Shown in pieces: positions 32,367 to 41,313 of a DNA stretch of 63,202 nt. Origin of the DNA: CAZTVF01 sp964616985 (GTDB lineage Bacteria; Planctomycetota; Phycisphaerae; SM23-33); contig CAZTVF010000013.1 in the NCBI GenBank assembly GCA_964616985.1, positions 1 to 63,202 on the forward strand. Reading direction: 5' to 3'. Positions within the stretch are counted from its first letter, which is position 1; every line of letters begins with the position of its first letter. The position numbers were made by a program, and so were the translations under genes. The notes beneath the pieces are model-generated. The model was not told where the DNA came from, searched no databases, and saw only the letters and a program-made list of their open reading frames with translations.

Positions 32367-32395
32367 TGCCCCCCCAAACAAGTTCGGGGGTGGCA
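32367..32395. repeat. Imperfect CACCCCCAAAC palindrome between convergent genes
   Basis: The element reads GTGCCCCCCCAAAC on one side and GTTCGGGGGTGGCAC on the other, with one substituted base in each arm. It lies between the converging stops at 32320 and 32429, where a bidirectional terminator would be expected. Confidence 0.75.
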
Positions 32396-32428
32396 CCGAT
32401 TTGTCTCATTCGGCGATGGAGTCTCGGC

Positions 32429-34699
32429 TTACTTTGCCTGCTTTTCCGCCGCCGCGGGCTGGGTGGCGGGGGCGTCGGGCTTGGCGCCGCCGACGCTGCA
32501 GACGATGGCCTTGAGGACGTTGTAGGCGGATTGCGGGGCGTAGCCGTCGCACGTCAGCGAGGGGTAGCCCACCAGGCCCGAGACGATATCCTCGCGGCTG
32601 TAGAGGATGGCGGGGCGGTTGTTGAGCATCACGCACTGGAGGCGGACGGACTTCTCGTTGCCCAGGCGGACCTTGGCGGTGCGGCGGTACTTGACGGCGT
32701 TGAGGTCGCAGCCGGGAACCTGCAGGATCGGGCTGTCGTTGGGCAGGCGGCGCAGCGCATTGAGGCCGTAGATCTTGCCGATCATCGCCTCGGCAGCCTT
32801 GGCGAACTCCTTGGACCCGCCGGCGGCGTCGATGACGAGCGTGCCGCCGGTGGCGGCGAATTTCTCGACGGCCTCGTGCTCGGCCTGGCTGAAGGTGACC
32901 TTGCCCAAGCCGCTGAGGAGGGCGATCTTGGCGTTGTTGCTGTCGAGGTCCTTCATGTCGATGGGGTCGCCGATCTGGACGTTCACGCCGTCCAGGGCCA
33001 TCATGCGGGCGAAGCGGGTGTAGGCCAGCGGCTCGGCGTCGTACTCGCCGGAGTGCTTGAGGCGGGCCACCTGGATGGGGGCCGCGCCCCCCTGCGGCGC
33101 GTCGGCCGGCCACAGCCCGGTCCCGCGGGCCCGCAGCGATCCACGGTCGGTGGAGTACATGACGAGGTTCAAGGCGCTCTCGAAGGCCCAGGCGTCGGAG
33201 ACGTAGCGGTTGGTCTGCCACCGCAGGGGCAGGTCCTCATCGACGTGGATGGCCAGCGGGCGGATGCCGTTGTGCACGATGAAGAACTTGGGCTTGTCCT
33301 TGAGGCGGAACTGCACGCTGTTGATGTCGTTGTCCTTCTCGGCCTGCGTCAGGGCCCACTTGGGGAACAGCTTGGCGTACACCTCGCGCATGCCCTTGCG
33401 GAAGGCCGTGCCCTCGCACTCGCTGACGGTGAACAGCGTGCCGCCCTGGTAGACGTAGGTGCGGAGCTTGTCGATGTCCTCGTCGGAGAACTCGGGGGCC
33501 TTGGAGCCGCTGAAGAACAGGATCGGCGCATCGTGCCAGTCGGCCACGGGGCTCTTGAGGGTCACGATCTGCCAGTTGACGGTGGCTTCCATGTTGCGGC
33601 TGATCCAGCTGGTCAGCGAGGCCAGGGCGCGGGGGCGGTTGTTCCAGTCGCCCTTGTACTCGAGCTTGTTGAACAGCACCGAATTCCGCCCGCGGACCAG
33701 GAACAGCAGCGACAGCGACGTGCCCACCGGCCCGCCGCCATGGTTGGACATCCAGGCCCCGTTGCCGCCCTGGGCGCTCATGAGGCGGCTGGCGCCCATT
33801 TTGTACCAGTCGACGGCCCCGAAGTACTTGTAGCCGCTGGCCAGGCCCACGCGCTCGACGCCGTAGAGGTAGTACGTGACGTCGCCGATGCCCAGGCTGG
33901 CGCCGGGCTTCATGGTCTTCTCGAAGTTGCGGTCGAACCACGCCAGGCCGCGAGTGATGCTCTTGAGCTCGAGCTTGTCCGTCGCGTTGCACTTCTCGAA
34001 GGCCTCGGCGTAGAGGTTATCGAAGCAGACGAACAGGCTGGCGACGCCCGCGGCGGCCATGGTGGCTGTGCCGCTCTCGCTGCCGCCGCCGCCGTAGGTC
34101 CACGCCCCGTCGGCGCATTGCGTGGTGATCCAGTGGTTGATGACCTTGTACCAGTACTGGGAGTCGATCTCGAGATTGGCCCTGGCCCCGGCCCACACGC
34201 CCAGCAGGCCGTACTGGCTGTTGGAGTTGTCGCCGCCGCTCTTGCCGTCGCCCTTGCTGTCGTAGCCGTAGCTGCCCCTGGCGGTGGAGGCGGCCAGGAT
34301 CTTAACATCCTTTTCGAGCTGCTCCATGTACTTGTTGTTGAGCTTCTTGTTGGCCGTCAACCAGACGTTCGCCCGCATGCCCAGGGAATAGGTCTTGCTC
34401 TCGTTAGCGTCCTTGAGCCAGTCGAGCGACTTGGCCATGCGGGGATCCTGCGGGTCGACACCGGCCTCCAGCAGGGCATAGACGGCCAGGGCGGTGGTGC
34501 CCATGGTGTAGGTGTGCTCGCCGGCGGCGGCCATCGGCCAGGTGCCGTCCTCCCTCTGAATGGACCAGAGGTAGGCGACACCCTTGTTGATGGCGGCCAG
34601 GACGGCGTCGTCGGAGAATTCGGCCGTGGCCTTGTTCGTGCCGGCCAGGCAGGGAGAGGCGAGAATCAGGAGCATCAACAGGACCAGAGATACTCTCAT
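32429..34699 (-). CDS. Exported DUF4159 protein with terpene-cyclase-like repeat domain
   Basis: A signal peptide is evident (MRVSLVLLMLLILASPCLAG). Residues 30-370 hold helical repeats of the prenyltransferase/squalene-cyclase type (INKGVAYLWSIQREDGTWP, TTALAVYALLEAG, TTQCADGAWTYGGGG, GGNGAWMSNHGGG). The C-terminal part is DUF4159 (DAPILFFSGSKAPEFSDEDIDKL and GGTLFTVSECEG, about 400-500) followed by a further alpha/beta domain to 735. It has no cyclase Asp motif, so it is probably a binding or scaffold protein rather than an enzyme. At 756 residues it fits planctomycetal members. It has a clear promoter and GGAG Shine-Dalgarno and is transcribed alone. Confidence 0.88.
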   Translation of the reverse strand: MRVSLVLLMLLILASPCLAGTNKATAEFSDDAVLAAINKGVAYLWSIQREDGTWPMAAAGEHTYTMGTTALAVYALLEAGVDPQDPRMAKSLDWLKDANESKTYSLGMRANVWLTANKKLNNKYMEQLEKDVKILAASTARGSYGYDSKGDGKSGGDNSNSQYGLLGVWAGARANLEIDSQYWYKVINHWITTQCADGAWTYGGGGSESGTATMAAAGVASLFVCFDNLYAEAFEKCNATDKLELKSITRGLAWFDRNFEKTMKPGASLGIGDVTYYLYGVERVGLASGYKYFGAVDWYKMGASRLMSAQGGNGAWMSNHGGGPVGTSLSLLFLVRGRNSVLFNKLEYKGDWNNRPRALASLTSWISRNMEATVNWQIVTLKSPVADWHDAPILFFSGSKAPEFSDEDIDKLRTYVYQGGTLFTVSECEGTAFRKGMREVYAKLFPKWALTQAEKDNDINSVQFRLKDKPKFFIVHNGIRPLAIHVDEDLPLRWQTNRYVSDAWAFESALNLVMYSTDRGSLRARGTGLWPADAPQGGAAPIQVARLKHSGEYDAEPLAYTRFARMMALDGVNVQIGDPIDMKDLDSNNAKIALLSGLGKVTFSQAEHEAVEKFAATGGTLVIDAAGGSKEFAKAAEAMIGKIYGLNALRRLPNDSPILQVPGCDLNAVKYRRTAKVRLGNEKSVRLQCVMLNNRPAILYSREDIVSGLVGYPSLTCDGYAPQSAYNVLKAIVCSVGGAKPDAPATQPAAAEKQAK

Positions 34700-34746
34700 T
34701 GCAGTGGCTCCAGGTCGATGAGGGAGATAGAACCTTCTCTGAAGCT

Positions 34747-34775
34747 AGTATCGCAAACCCCGTTGGCAGCGTCAA
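34747..34775 (-). promoter_or_regulatory. Promoter of the DUF4159 gene
   Basis: On the minus strand TTGACG and GATACT are separated by 17 bp, about 48 bp upstream of the ATG at 34699. Divergent tRNA-His transcription starts about 50 bp away on the other strand. Confidence 0.6.
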
Positions 34776-34793
34776 GCAGACTATAATCGACAA

Positions 34794-34822
34794 TTGACAG
34801 ACCGGCGCGAAATTGGTATCTT
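34794..34822 (+). promoter_or_regulatory. Promoter of tRNA-His
   Basis: A perfect TTGACA is followed after 17 bp by TATCTT. The predicted start lies about 20 bp before the mature tRNA 5' end. Confidence 0.75.
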
Positions 34823-34850
34823 TCCGACTTGCGCCGCATCGCCGGCACAC

Positions 34851-34924
34851 GGTGGATATAGCTCAGTTGGCAGAGCATCGGGTTGTGGTCCCGAGGGTCG
34901 CGGGTTCAAATCCCGTTATCCACC
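34851..34924 (+). tRNA. tRNA-His (GTG)
   Basis: The cloverleaf has anticodon GTG in TTGTGGT and an encoded extra G at position -1 that pairs with C73, the histidine identity element. The acceptor stem is GTGGATA/TATCCAC with no mismatch. T arm is CGGG TTCAAAT CCCG. CCA is not encoded. It has its own promoter; no attachment-site duplication is seen. Confidence 0.97.
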
Positions 34925-35058
34925 CTTACCTCCGCATTAGTCCTCCTTGTCTATCCCCGCCGAAATCCAACACGAAGCTCCAAATCCGAAACAAACCCGA
35001 ACTCAAATGCCCAATGGCCGAGACTTGAGGTTGCCTGGCTAGCGTTCTGTCTCGTCAA

Positions 35059-35130
35059 GGGTGGCGGCCTTCCCAGGCCGCCGCCACAGCCGTCTGCAGG
35101 TGGCCGCCTCGGAAGGCCGCCACCCCTCAC
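35059..35130. repeat. GGTGGCGGCCTTCC inverted repeat, copy 4
   Basis: Arms GGGTGGCGGCCTTCC and GGAAGGCCGCCACCC enclose about 40 bp, the same layout as the copy at 4255-4326. It lies between tRNA-His and the GH38 gene. Confidence 0.8.
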
Positions 35131-35230
35131 TTGAAGGTAGACGTGTTTCGGATTTCGAGTTTGAAGAAGTTGGCACCGATGAGCGCAAGACATTACACTT
35201 AGCCCCCGCCTCACAACAAAGGAGCAGGCG

Positions 35231-38200
35231 ATGTCTTTGACCATCGAGTGGCGTTCCCGCATCGAGATGTGGCACGGCGTCCTGAAGAACCATCACCTCT
35301 ACAGGCCCCTGGGCAGCGTGCCCCTGAGCGGCTTTGTGACCACCGAACAACTCACGCCTTCCGAAGCGCTTCGCAACCGCTTCAAGCCCATGCCCGCCGG
35401 CACGGTCTGGGGCGGCAAGTGGGAGTATGGCTGGTTCAAGGGCCGCGTCGCGCTGCCGGCTGAGGCGGCGGGGCATCGCATCATCCTGCGGATCTCTCCC
35501 GGCGGCGAAGGCCTGGTCTATCTCAACGGCCGCGCGACGTGCTCGATCAGCTGGTCGCAGCGCGAAGTGGACCTGACGACCCGCGCCCGCGGCGGCGAGA
35601 CGTACGACATCCTGGGCGAGTTCTACGCCGGCCACGGGCCCACGAACTGCTTCTCGCTGCCGGTCCGCCCCGGCGAGGCGGCCCTGCCCGCCTGCCCGCC
35701 CAGGCAACAGACCGTCGCCGAAGGCACCTTCGGCATCTGGGATGAGGAGGCCTACCAGCTTCACCTGGACGTGTGGACCCTGATCTCCCTGCGCGACAAG
35801 CTGGAACCCGAATCCCTCCGCGTGGCCGAGATCGACCAGGGCCTGCGCGACTTCACCACGATCGTCGATTTCGAGCAGCCCTACGAAGGCCGGCTGGTCA
35901 GCTTCCGCGCGGCCCGCAAGCGCCTGCGCCCCCTGCTGGCGGCGCAGAACGGCACGACCGCCCCCACGCTGTTCGCCTTCGGGCACGCGCACCTGGACGT
36001 GGCGTGGCTGTGGCCGCTGGCGCACACCGAGCGCAAGGCCGCCAACACCTTCTGCAACCAGATGATGCTCGGCAAGGAATACCCCCAGTACAAGTACCTC
36101 CAGAGCCAGGCCCACCTGTTCTGGATGACCATGAACCGCTACCCCGACGTCTACCGCCGCGTCAAGCAGGCCGTGCGGGCCGGATCGATCGTCCCCGAGG
36201 GCGGCATGTGGGTGGAGGCCGACACGAATATCTCCGGCGGCGAGGCCCTCATCCGCCAGTTCCTCCACGGCAAGAGGTTCTTCTGCGAGGAATTCGGCGT
36301 CGAAAGCGAGATCCTCTGGCTGCCCGACGTGTTCGGCTACAGCGGGGCCATGCCCCAGATCATGCGCGGCTGCGGCATCAACTACTTCGCCACGGCCAAG
36401 ATCTTCTGGAACTACAACGGCGGCGAGACCTTCCCCTACAACACCTTCACGTGGGAGGGCATCGACGGCACGGGCGTGCTGGTGCACCTGATGAACGATT
36501 ACAACTCTCACACCGACCCGGGCTTCACCGTCACCCGCTGGAAGGAACGCGTGCAGAAGGACGGCATATCCAGCCGGCTGATGCCGTTCGGCTGGGGCGA
36601 CGGCGGCGGCGGCCCCACGCGCGAGCACGTGGAATTCTGCCTGCGCCAGAAGAACCTCGAGGGCGCCCCGCGCGTGAAGCTCGAGGGCCCCCTGGCGTAC
36701 TTCCGCGACCTCGAAAAACGCGGCGTGCCCGACGCTCGCTACGTCGGCGAGCTCTACTACCAGTGCCACCGCGGCACCTACACCAGCCAGGCCAAGACCA
36801 AGCGCGGCAACCGCAAGGGCGAGCTCGCCCTCCGCGAGGCCGAGATGTGGGCGGTGGCCGCCGGGGCCTTGGCACGCTTCAAGTACCCCGCCCTGCGGAT
36901 TGAGACCAACTGGCGCAAGCTGCTGCTGAACCAGTTCCACGACATCCTGCCGGGCTCGTCCATCGAACGCGTCTACGCCGAGGCGGAGAAGGCCTACGGC
37001 GAGCTCATCGCCGACGCCGGCGAACTGGCCGCCTCGGCCCAGACCGCGCTGACGAAGAAGGCGCCCGCCATCACCGCCTTCAACTCCCTCAATTGGCCGC
37101 GGACCGAACTGGTGCCGCTGCCGCAGGGCTTCGACTGCGTCACCAACGGCAGCGGCGAGTCGCTGCCCGTGCAGAAGATCGGCCGCCAGAAGTACGCCGA
37201 GGTGACCATCCCCTCCTGCGGCTGGACCCCCATCGTGCAGGGCGACACGCCTGCCGCGCCGGCTCCGGCCGCCGCCGTGACGGCCACGCCGCGGGCGTTG
37301 GAGAACGACCTGCTCCGCGTGACCTTCAATATCCGCGGCGAGATCAGCAGCATCTTCGACAAGGTCGAGGGCATCGAGCTGGCCGCCGACGTGTGCAACC
37401 GCCTGCGGATGTACAAGGACACGCCCGGCAAGTACGACGCCTGGGACGTCGACAGCATGTACGAACTGACGCCGGTGGAATTGGCCGAGGCCGCCGAGAT
37501 CAAGGCCGTGTCGTCGGGCCCGCTGGCGGGCGTGCTGCAGGTGAAGCGCAAGATCAACAATTCGACGCTGACGCAGACGATCACGCTGCGCCGCGGCAGC
37601 CGGCGGATCGATTTCGCCACCACGGTCAACTGGCACGAGCGCCACAAGATGCTGAAGGTCAACTTCCCCGTCAACATTCACACGCACCAGGCTGTGCACG
37701 AGATTCAGTTCGGGCACCTGGCGCGGCCGAACCACAAGTCGAGGCCCTTCGATGCGGACCGCTTCGAGGTGTGCAATCACAAGTGGTCGGCCCTGGTCGA
37801 GGAAGGCCGTGGGGCGGCGGTGCTCAACGACTGCAAGTACGGCCTGAACGTGGTCGGCAACAGCATCAACCTCACGCTGCTGCGGTCGCCGCTGGCCCCC
37901 GACGAGCACGCCGACCAGGGCGTGCAGGAGTTCACCTACGCCTTCTATGCCTGGACAGGCTGCTTCAGCCGCTGCGACCTGGTGAAGGAGGCGTACGAGC
38001 TCAACTGCCCCGTGACTACGGCGGCCGGTTCGCGAGAGGCCGCCTCGCTGCTGGCCACCGACGCCGCGAACATCGTCATCGAGGCGGTGAAGCCCGCCGA
38101 CGACGGCTCGGGCGACATCATCGTCCGCCTGTATGAGTCCAAGCGGACGGCCACCCGTTGCGTGCTCTCGTCTTCGCTGCCCATCGCCTCGGTGCACCAG

Positions 38201-38308
38201 GCCGACATGCTCGAGAACCCCCAGCGTCCGCTGAAGGTCTCCGCCGGCGGGGTGAAGCTCGACTTCCGCCCCTTCGAGATCAAGACCCTGCGGGTGAAGG
38301 TGAAGTAG
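35231..38308 (+). CDS. Glycoside hydrolase family 38 alpha-mannosidase
   Basis: GH38 enzymes are zinc-dependent retaining alpha-mannosidases. At 1025 residues this is the long cytosolic type related to yeast Ams1. An N-terminal jelly-roll domain (about 1-245) precedes the barrel. The metal motif GHAHLDVAWLWPL provides H252, H254 and D256; the nucleophile is D366 in WLPDVFGYSG; NQFHDILPGSS near 565 supplies another ligand. The C-terminal beta domains continue to the end (KTLRVKVK). There is no signal peptide. The ATG has an AAAGGAG Shine-Dalgarno. It stands alone and ends in a hairpin repeat. Likely role is trimming imported mannosides or internal glycans. Confidence 0.96.
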   Translation: MSLTIEWRSRIEMWHGVLKNHHLYRPLGSVPLSGFVTTEQLTPSEALRNRFKPMPAGTVWGGKWEYGWFKGRVALPAEAAGHRIILRISPGGEGLVYLNGRATCSISWSQREVDLTTRARGGETYDILGEFYAGHGPTNCFSLPVRPGEAALPACPPRQQTVAEGTFGIWDEEAYQLHLDVWTLISLRDKLEPESLRVAEIDQGLRDFTTIVDFEQPYEGRLVSFRAARKRLRPLLAAQNGTTAPTLFAFGHAHLDVAWLWPLAHTERKAANTFCNQMMLGKEYPQYKYLQSQAHLFWMTMNRYPDVYRRVKQAVRAGSIVPEGGMWVEADTNISGGEALIRQFLHGKRFFCEEFGVESEILWLPDVFGYSGAMPQIMRGCGINYFATAKIFWNYNGGETFPYNTFTWEGIDGTGVLVHLMNDYNSHTDPGFTVTRWKERVQKDGISSRLMPFGWGDGGGGPTREHVEFCLRQKNLEGAPRVKLEGPLAYFRDLEKRGVPDARYVGELYYQCHRGTYTSQAKTKRGNRKGELALREAEMWAVAAGALARFKYPALRIETNWRKLLLNQFHDILPGSSIERVYAEAEKAYGELIADAGELAASAQTALTKKAPAITAFNSLNWPRTELVPLPQGFDCVTNGSGESLPVQKIGRQKYAEVTIPSCGWTPIVQGDTPAAPAPAAAVTATPRALENDLLRVTFNIRGEISSIFDKVEGIELAADVCNRLRMYKDTPGKYDAWDVDSMYELTPVELAEAAEIKAVSSGPLAGVLQVKRKINNSTLTQTITLRRGSRRIDFATTVNWHERHKMLKVNFPVNIHTHQAVHEIQFGHLARPNHKSRPFDADRFEVCNHKWSALVEEGRGAAVLNDCKYGLNVVGNSINLTLLRSPLAPDEHADQGVQEFTYAFYAWTGCFSRCDLVKEAYELNCPVTTAAGSREAASLLATDAANIVIEAVKPADDGSGDIIVRLYESKRTATRCVLSSSLPIASVHQADMLENPQRPLKVSAGGVKLDFRPFEIKTLRVKVK

Positions 38309-38340
38309 GAGATCGGGCTGGAGATCGGGGCGCCATGTGG

Positions 38341-38410
38341 TGCCACGGGTGCCATGCTTTTAGGCCGGGTGCCATGCTTTTAGGCCCGAAGGGCCAAAAG
38401 CATGTTTACA
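38341..38410. repeat. CATGCTTTT hairpin repeat after the GH38 gene
   Basis: A long stem at 38373-38404 is formed by CATGCTTTT(A)GGCCC and GGGCCAAAAGCATG around GAA. A partial copy, GTGCCATGCTTTTAGGCC, precedes it directly. The same element occurs at 61448-61478 after the dinG-like gene. Position just past a stop suggests a terminator. Confidence 0.8.
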
Positions 38411-38415
38411 TCGCT

Positions 38416-39366
38416 TTATTCTTGCGGCGCGAACAGGTCGGGCACTCTTCGCGCCTCGCCGCGGCCGAATGGGAACAGGGCGATCGACGCGATCTGCACC
38501 AGCGTGCTCTTGAGCGTCCGCGCGTACCTATGCCCCATCGCCGCTGAGGCGAGGGCGGCGCGGTAGCGACGTTCCTTGAAGTAGCACTTCGCCGCGGCGT
38601 AATACAGCCTTCCCAGCCGCCGCTGCACGACGTCGGCGGGCACGAGGTCCTTGCCGCCATACATCTCGATGAACCGCCGCAGCACCTCGGCCTCCATCCG
38701 CTTGGTGAAGCCCGAGGCGATGGACGCGCAGCCGGCGTGGCGGCGTCGCAGCCCCGTCACCTTGCCCAGGGGCTCCAGCGGCACGAGCTTGCTCATGCGG
38801 AGGTACAGGTCGTAGTCCTCGGCGTTGGTCAGGCGGCGGTCGTAGCCGCCCACGCGCTCCAGCAGCTCGCGGCGATAGCACACGCACAGGTGCGAGATGT
38901 ACATCCGCTGGAACAGGTCCGCGGCGGCGGTGGGGCGGTCCTGGTACTCGGGGGCCAGTTCGGTGATCGTGCCGTCGTCGTTGAGGCGGTGGCGGCTGCC
39001 GTAGATGAACTGGGCGGCCGGGTGTGCGGCGATGTAGGCGGTGAAGTCGGCCAAGGCGTTGGGGGTCCAGGCGTCGTCGCTGTCCAGGTAGGTCAGCCAG
39101 CGGCCGGTGGAGGCGGCAACGGCGGCGTTGCGTGCGGCGGAGCAGCCGGCATTTGCCTGATGATAGAGGCGGATGCGGGGCTCGCCCTGGGCGAGCGTGC
39201 GGACGATCTTGTCGCCGCCATCAGTCGAGCCGTCATTGACGACGACCAGCTCCCAGTCGCCGAACGTCTGGGCAAGCACCGACCGCACCGCCTGCTCAAC
39301 ATAAGCGGCGTGGTTATAAAGCGGCATGATGATGCTGAAGGTCGGCAATCGCACCTCGAGCGGCAT
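38416..39366 (-). CDS. Glycosyltransferase family 2
   Basis: The GT-A fold of GT2 inverting transferases is clear in the first 120 residues: FSIIMPLYNHAAYVEQAV, ELVVVNDGSTDGG, and the metal-binding LDSDDAW. Residues 130-316 are an acceptor-binding and helical tail. I chose ATG 39366 (MPLEVRLPTFS). An upstream start would add residues encoded by an ATTGCC repeat. It faces the other polysaccharide genes from the opposite strand and probably adds one sugar to a surface glycan. Confidence 0.9.
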   Translation of the reverse strand: MPLEVRLPTFSIIMPLYNHAAYVEQAVRSVLAQTFGDWELVVVNDGSTDGGDKIVRTLAQGEPRIRLYHQANAGCSAARNAAVAASTGRWLTYLDSDDAWTPNALADFTAYIAAHPAAQFIYGSRHRLNDDGTITELAPEYQDRPTAAADLFQRMYISHLCVCYRRELLERVGGYDRRLTNAEDYDLYLRMSKLVPLEPLGKVTGLRRRHAGCASIASGFTKRMEAEVLRRFIEMYGGKDLVPADVVQRRLGRLYYAAAKCYFKERRYRAALASAAMGHRYARTLKSTLVQIASIALFPFGRGEARRVPDLFAPQE

Positions 39367-39650
39367 TCTAAGAAGGCAATAGGCAATAGGCAATTGGCAA
39401 TAGGTGAAGAGAAGGCAACAGGGTTTAGGGAATAGGGAATAGGCGGAAGAGCTTCGCGTGAGCCAGCGGCTTGCAGATGCGAGCCTTCAGCGATGTTCAA
39501 ACTGAATAACGCCGTCGACAGCGCCGACAGGCGAGCGAGTGTCAGGCGTCCCCTCGTGCGAAGCTCTTCCGCCTATTGCCAATTGCCAATTGCCTATTGC
39601 CTTCTTCTACCCAATTGCCTATTGCCAATTGCCTTCCTCTGGCGAAAATG
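39367..39650. repeat. Facing ATTGCC/GGCAAT repeat tracts
   Basis: GGCAATAGGCAATAGGCAAT near 39375 and GAAGAGCTTCGC near 39450 are mirrored by GCGAAGCTCTTCC near 39558 and ATTGCCAATTGCC tracts up to 39635. The two halves could form a long hairpin of about 270 bp. The loop contains GACAGCGCCGACAGGCGAGCGAG, similar to an element near 44230. No gene lies within. Confidence 0.75.
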
Positions 39651-39658
39651 GCGGTCGT

Positions 39659-40225
39659 ATGACAAAGGCGGCCCCGCCACCTCCCGTGAAAATGGTTTGC
39701 GGTATGATCTGTGCCGACCCGGCCTTGCTGGACAGGGCACGGGCCGAGTTGGCCGCAGAACTGGGGCCCATCGACCTGACCAGCGAGGTGATGGACTTCG
39801 ACTTCACGCACTACTACGATCAGGAGATGGGCAGCCCGCTGAAGCGGCAGTTTGTGTCGTTTGAGCGGCTGGTGTCGCCCGATGCGCTGGCGGCGGCCAA
39901 GATCGCGACCAACGCCATGGAAGATCGGTTCGCCGCGACCCGGTCGCAACAGGGGCCGCCCGCGCGGGACGTGCCCCGCCCGATCAATCTGGACCCGGGC
40001 TACATTGAGAGCTCCAAGCTGGTGCTGGCCAGCATGAAGAACTTTTCGCACCGGATCTACCTGCGCGACGGCGTGTATGCGGAGGTGACGCTGATGTACC
40101 AGCGCACGCTGTGGCGCGTGCTGCCGTGGACCTTCCCCGACTACGCCTCGGGGCGTTACTGGCCTTTCCTGTCCGACGTGCGGGCCCGCCTGCGCCGGCA
40201 GATGGACGAGGAGAACAAACCGTGA
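39659..40225 (+). CDS. DUF4416 protein
   Basis: The 188-residue protein matches DUF4416 in layout: VKMVCGMICADPALLDRARAEL, VMDFDFTHYYDQEMGSPLKRQFVSFE, PINLDPGYIESSKLVLASMKNFSHRIYL and PDYASGRYWPFLSDVR. Function is unknown. I start at ATG 39659 because the open frame upstream is repeat-derived. Its stop overlaps the next start by 4 bp (GTGA), so it is coupled to the WecA/MraY-like gene, which hints at a role in the same surface-glycan pathway. Confidence 0.85.
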   Translation: MTKAAPPPPVKMVCGMICADPALLDRARAELAAELGPIDLTSEVMDFDFTHYYDQEMGSPLKRQFVSFERLVSPDALAAAKIATNAMEDRFAATRSQQGPPARDVPRPINLDPGYIESSKLVLASMKNFSHRIYLRDGVYAEVTLMYQRTLWRVLPWTFPDYASGRYWPFLSDVRARLRRQMDEENKP

Positions 40226-41313
40226 TCGTATGGGCCGCTGTCCTTGCATTCGCGCTGGCCTGGGGGCTGTCGACCCTGGCCACGCCCGTCACCCGCCGCC
40301 TGGCCGCCCGCGTGGGCATGCTCGACGTGCCCGCCCGACACAAGGCCCATGGCCGGGCTGTGCCCCTCCTGGGCGGGTGCGCCATCTTCCTGGCCGTGCT
40401 GCTGCCCAGCGTCCTGGTCCTTGCCGTCGCCCGGTTCTGGGCCGCCACTGCGCCGCCGGAGCGGGTCCCCGGCGAACTGGCCGTCCACATCGCCGGGGCC
40501 GCGGCCATGGCGCCCACGGCGATGTACATCCTGGCCGCTGCCTTCGTGCTGCACGTGGTGGGCATTGTCGATGACAAGCGCAACCTGGGGCCATGGCTCA
40601 AACTGATTGTGCAAGTGGGCGTGTCCACGGCCTTGGTGCTGCTGGCCCACCGGGTGCGCGTGCTGACCGTGGTGGGCGAGCCGTGGAGCGCGATCGCCAC
40701 GGTCCTGTGGCTGGTGACCATCACCAACGCGTTCAACTTCATGGACAACATGGACGGCCTGTCGGCCGGCGTGGCGTTGATTTGCGCGGTGGCGCTGCTG
40801 GGGGCGGCCGCCGCCATCGGGCAGATCTTCGTGGGACTCTGGCTGTGCCTGCTGATCGGGGCCTTGGCGGGCTTCCTGCCTTACAACTTCTCGCCGGCCA
40901 GCACCTTCATGGGCGACGCGGGTTCACTGGTCATCGGGTTCATGCTGGCGGTGCTCAGCTGCCTGACGACCTACACCCCGCCCGGCCACACGTACTATCT
41001 CTATGGCGTGTTCGTGCCCGTGGTGCTGATGGCCCTGCCGATCTACGACATGGTCAGCGTGATCACGCTTCGCCTTCGCGACCGCCGCAACCCCATGGTG
41101 GGCGACCGCCGCCACTTCTCGCACCGCCTGGTGCGGCGAGGCATGAACGTGCGCACGGCCGTGCTGACGATATACCTGTGCACCGCTGGCACGGCCATCG
41201 CGGCCTCGCTACTGCCGCGGCTGGACAACCTGGGCGCGATCATGGTCTTCTGCCAGACCGTGATCATCCTGCTGATCGTCGCGCTGCTGGAGATGGGCGA
41301 AACCAAACCGTAA
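40222..41313 (+). CDS. Polyprenyl-phosphate N-acetylhexosamine-1-phosphate transferase (WecA/TagO/MraY family)
   Basis: This integral membrane enzyme moves a sugar-1-phosphate from a UDP-sugar to undecaprenyl phosphate, the first committed step of many surface polymers. The 363-residue protein has about ten helices. Family motifs are present: VPLLGG, GIVDDKRNLGPWLK, NAFNFMDNMDGLSAG, FMGDAGSLVIG and the His-rich loop RRHFSHRLVRRGM. The start is GTG 40222, overlapping the DUF4416 stop. Sequence favours the WecA/TagO branch over MraY, but the UDP-sugar cannot be specified. Confidence 0.93.
   Translation: MIVWAAVLAFALAWGLSTLATPVTRRLAARVGMLDVPARHKAHGRAVPLLGGCAIFLAVLLPSVLVLAVARFWAATAPPERVPGELAVHIAGAAAMAPTAMYILAAAFVLHVVGIVDDKRNLGPWLKLIVQVGVSTALVLLAHRVRVLTVVGEPWSAIATVLWLVTITNAFNFMDNMDGLSAGVALICAVALLGAAAAIGQIFVGLWLCLLIGALAGFLPYNFSPASTFMGDAGSLVIGFMLAVLSCLTTYTPPGHTYYLYGVFVPVVLMALPIYDMVSVITLRLRDRRNPMVGDRRHFSHRLVRRGMNVRTAVLTIYLCTAGTAIAASLLPRLDNLGAIMVFCQTVIILLIVALLEMGETKP

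Noticed and set aside
32429..34699. Squalene-hopene cyclase
   Set aside because: Only the helical repeat pattern is shared; the catalytic DxDD motif is missing and a DUF4159 domain follows.
35039..38197. 1052-residue minus-strand open frame opposite GH38
   Set aside because: High GC removes stops from the antisense frame. All GH38 motifs lie on the plus strand.
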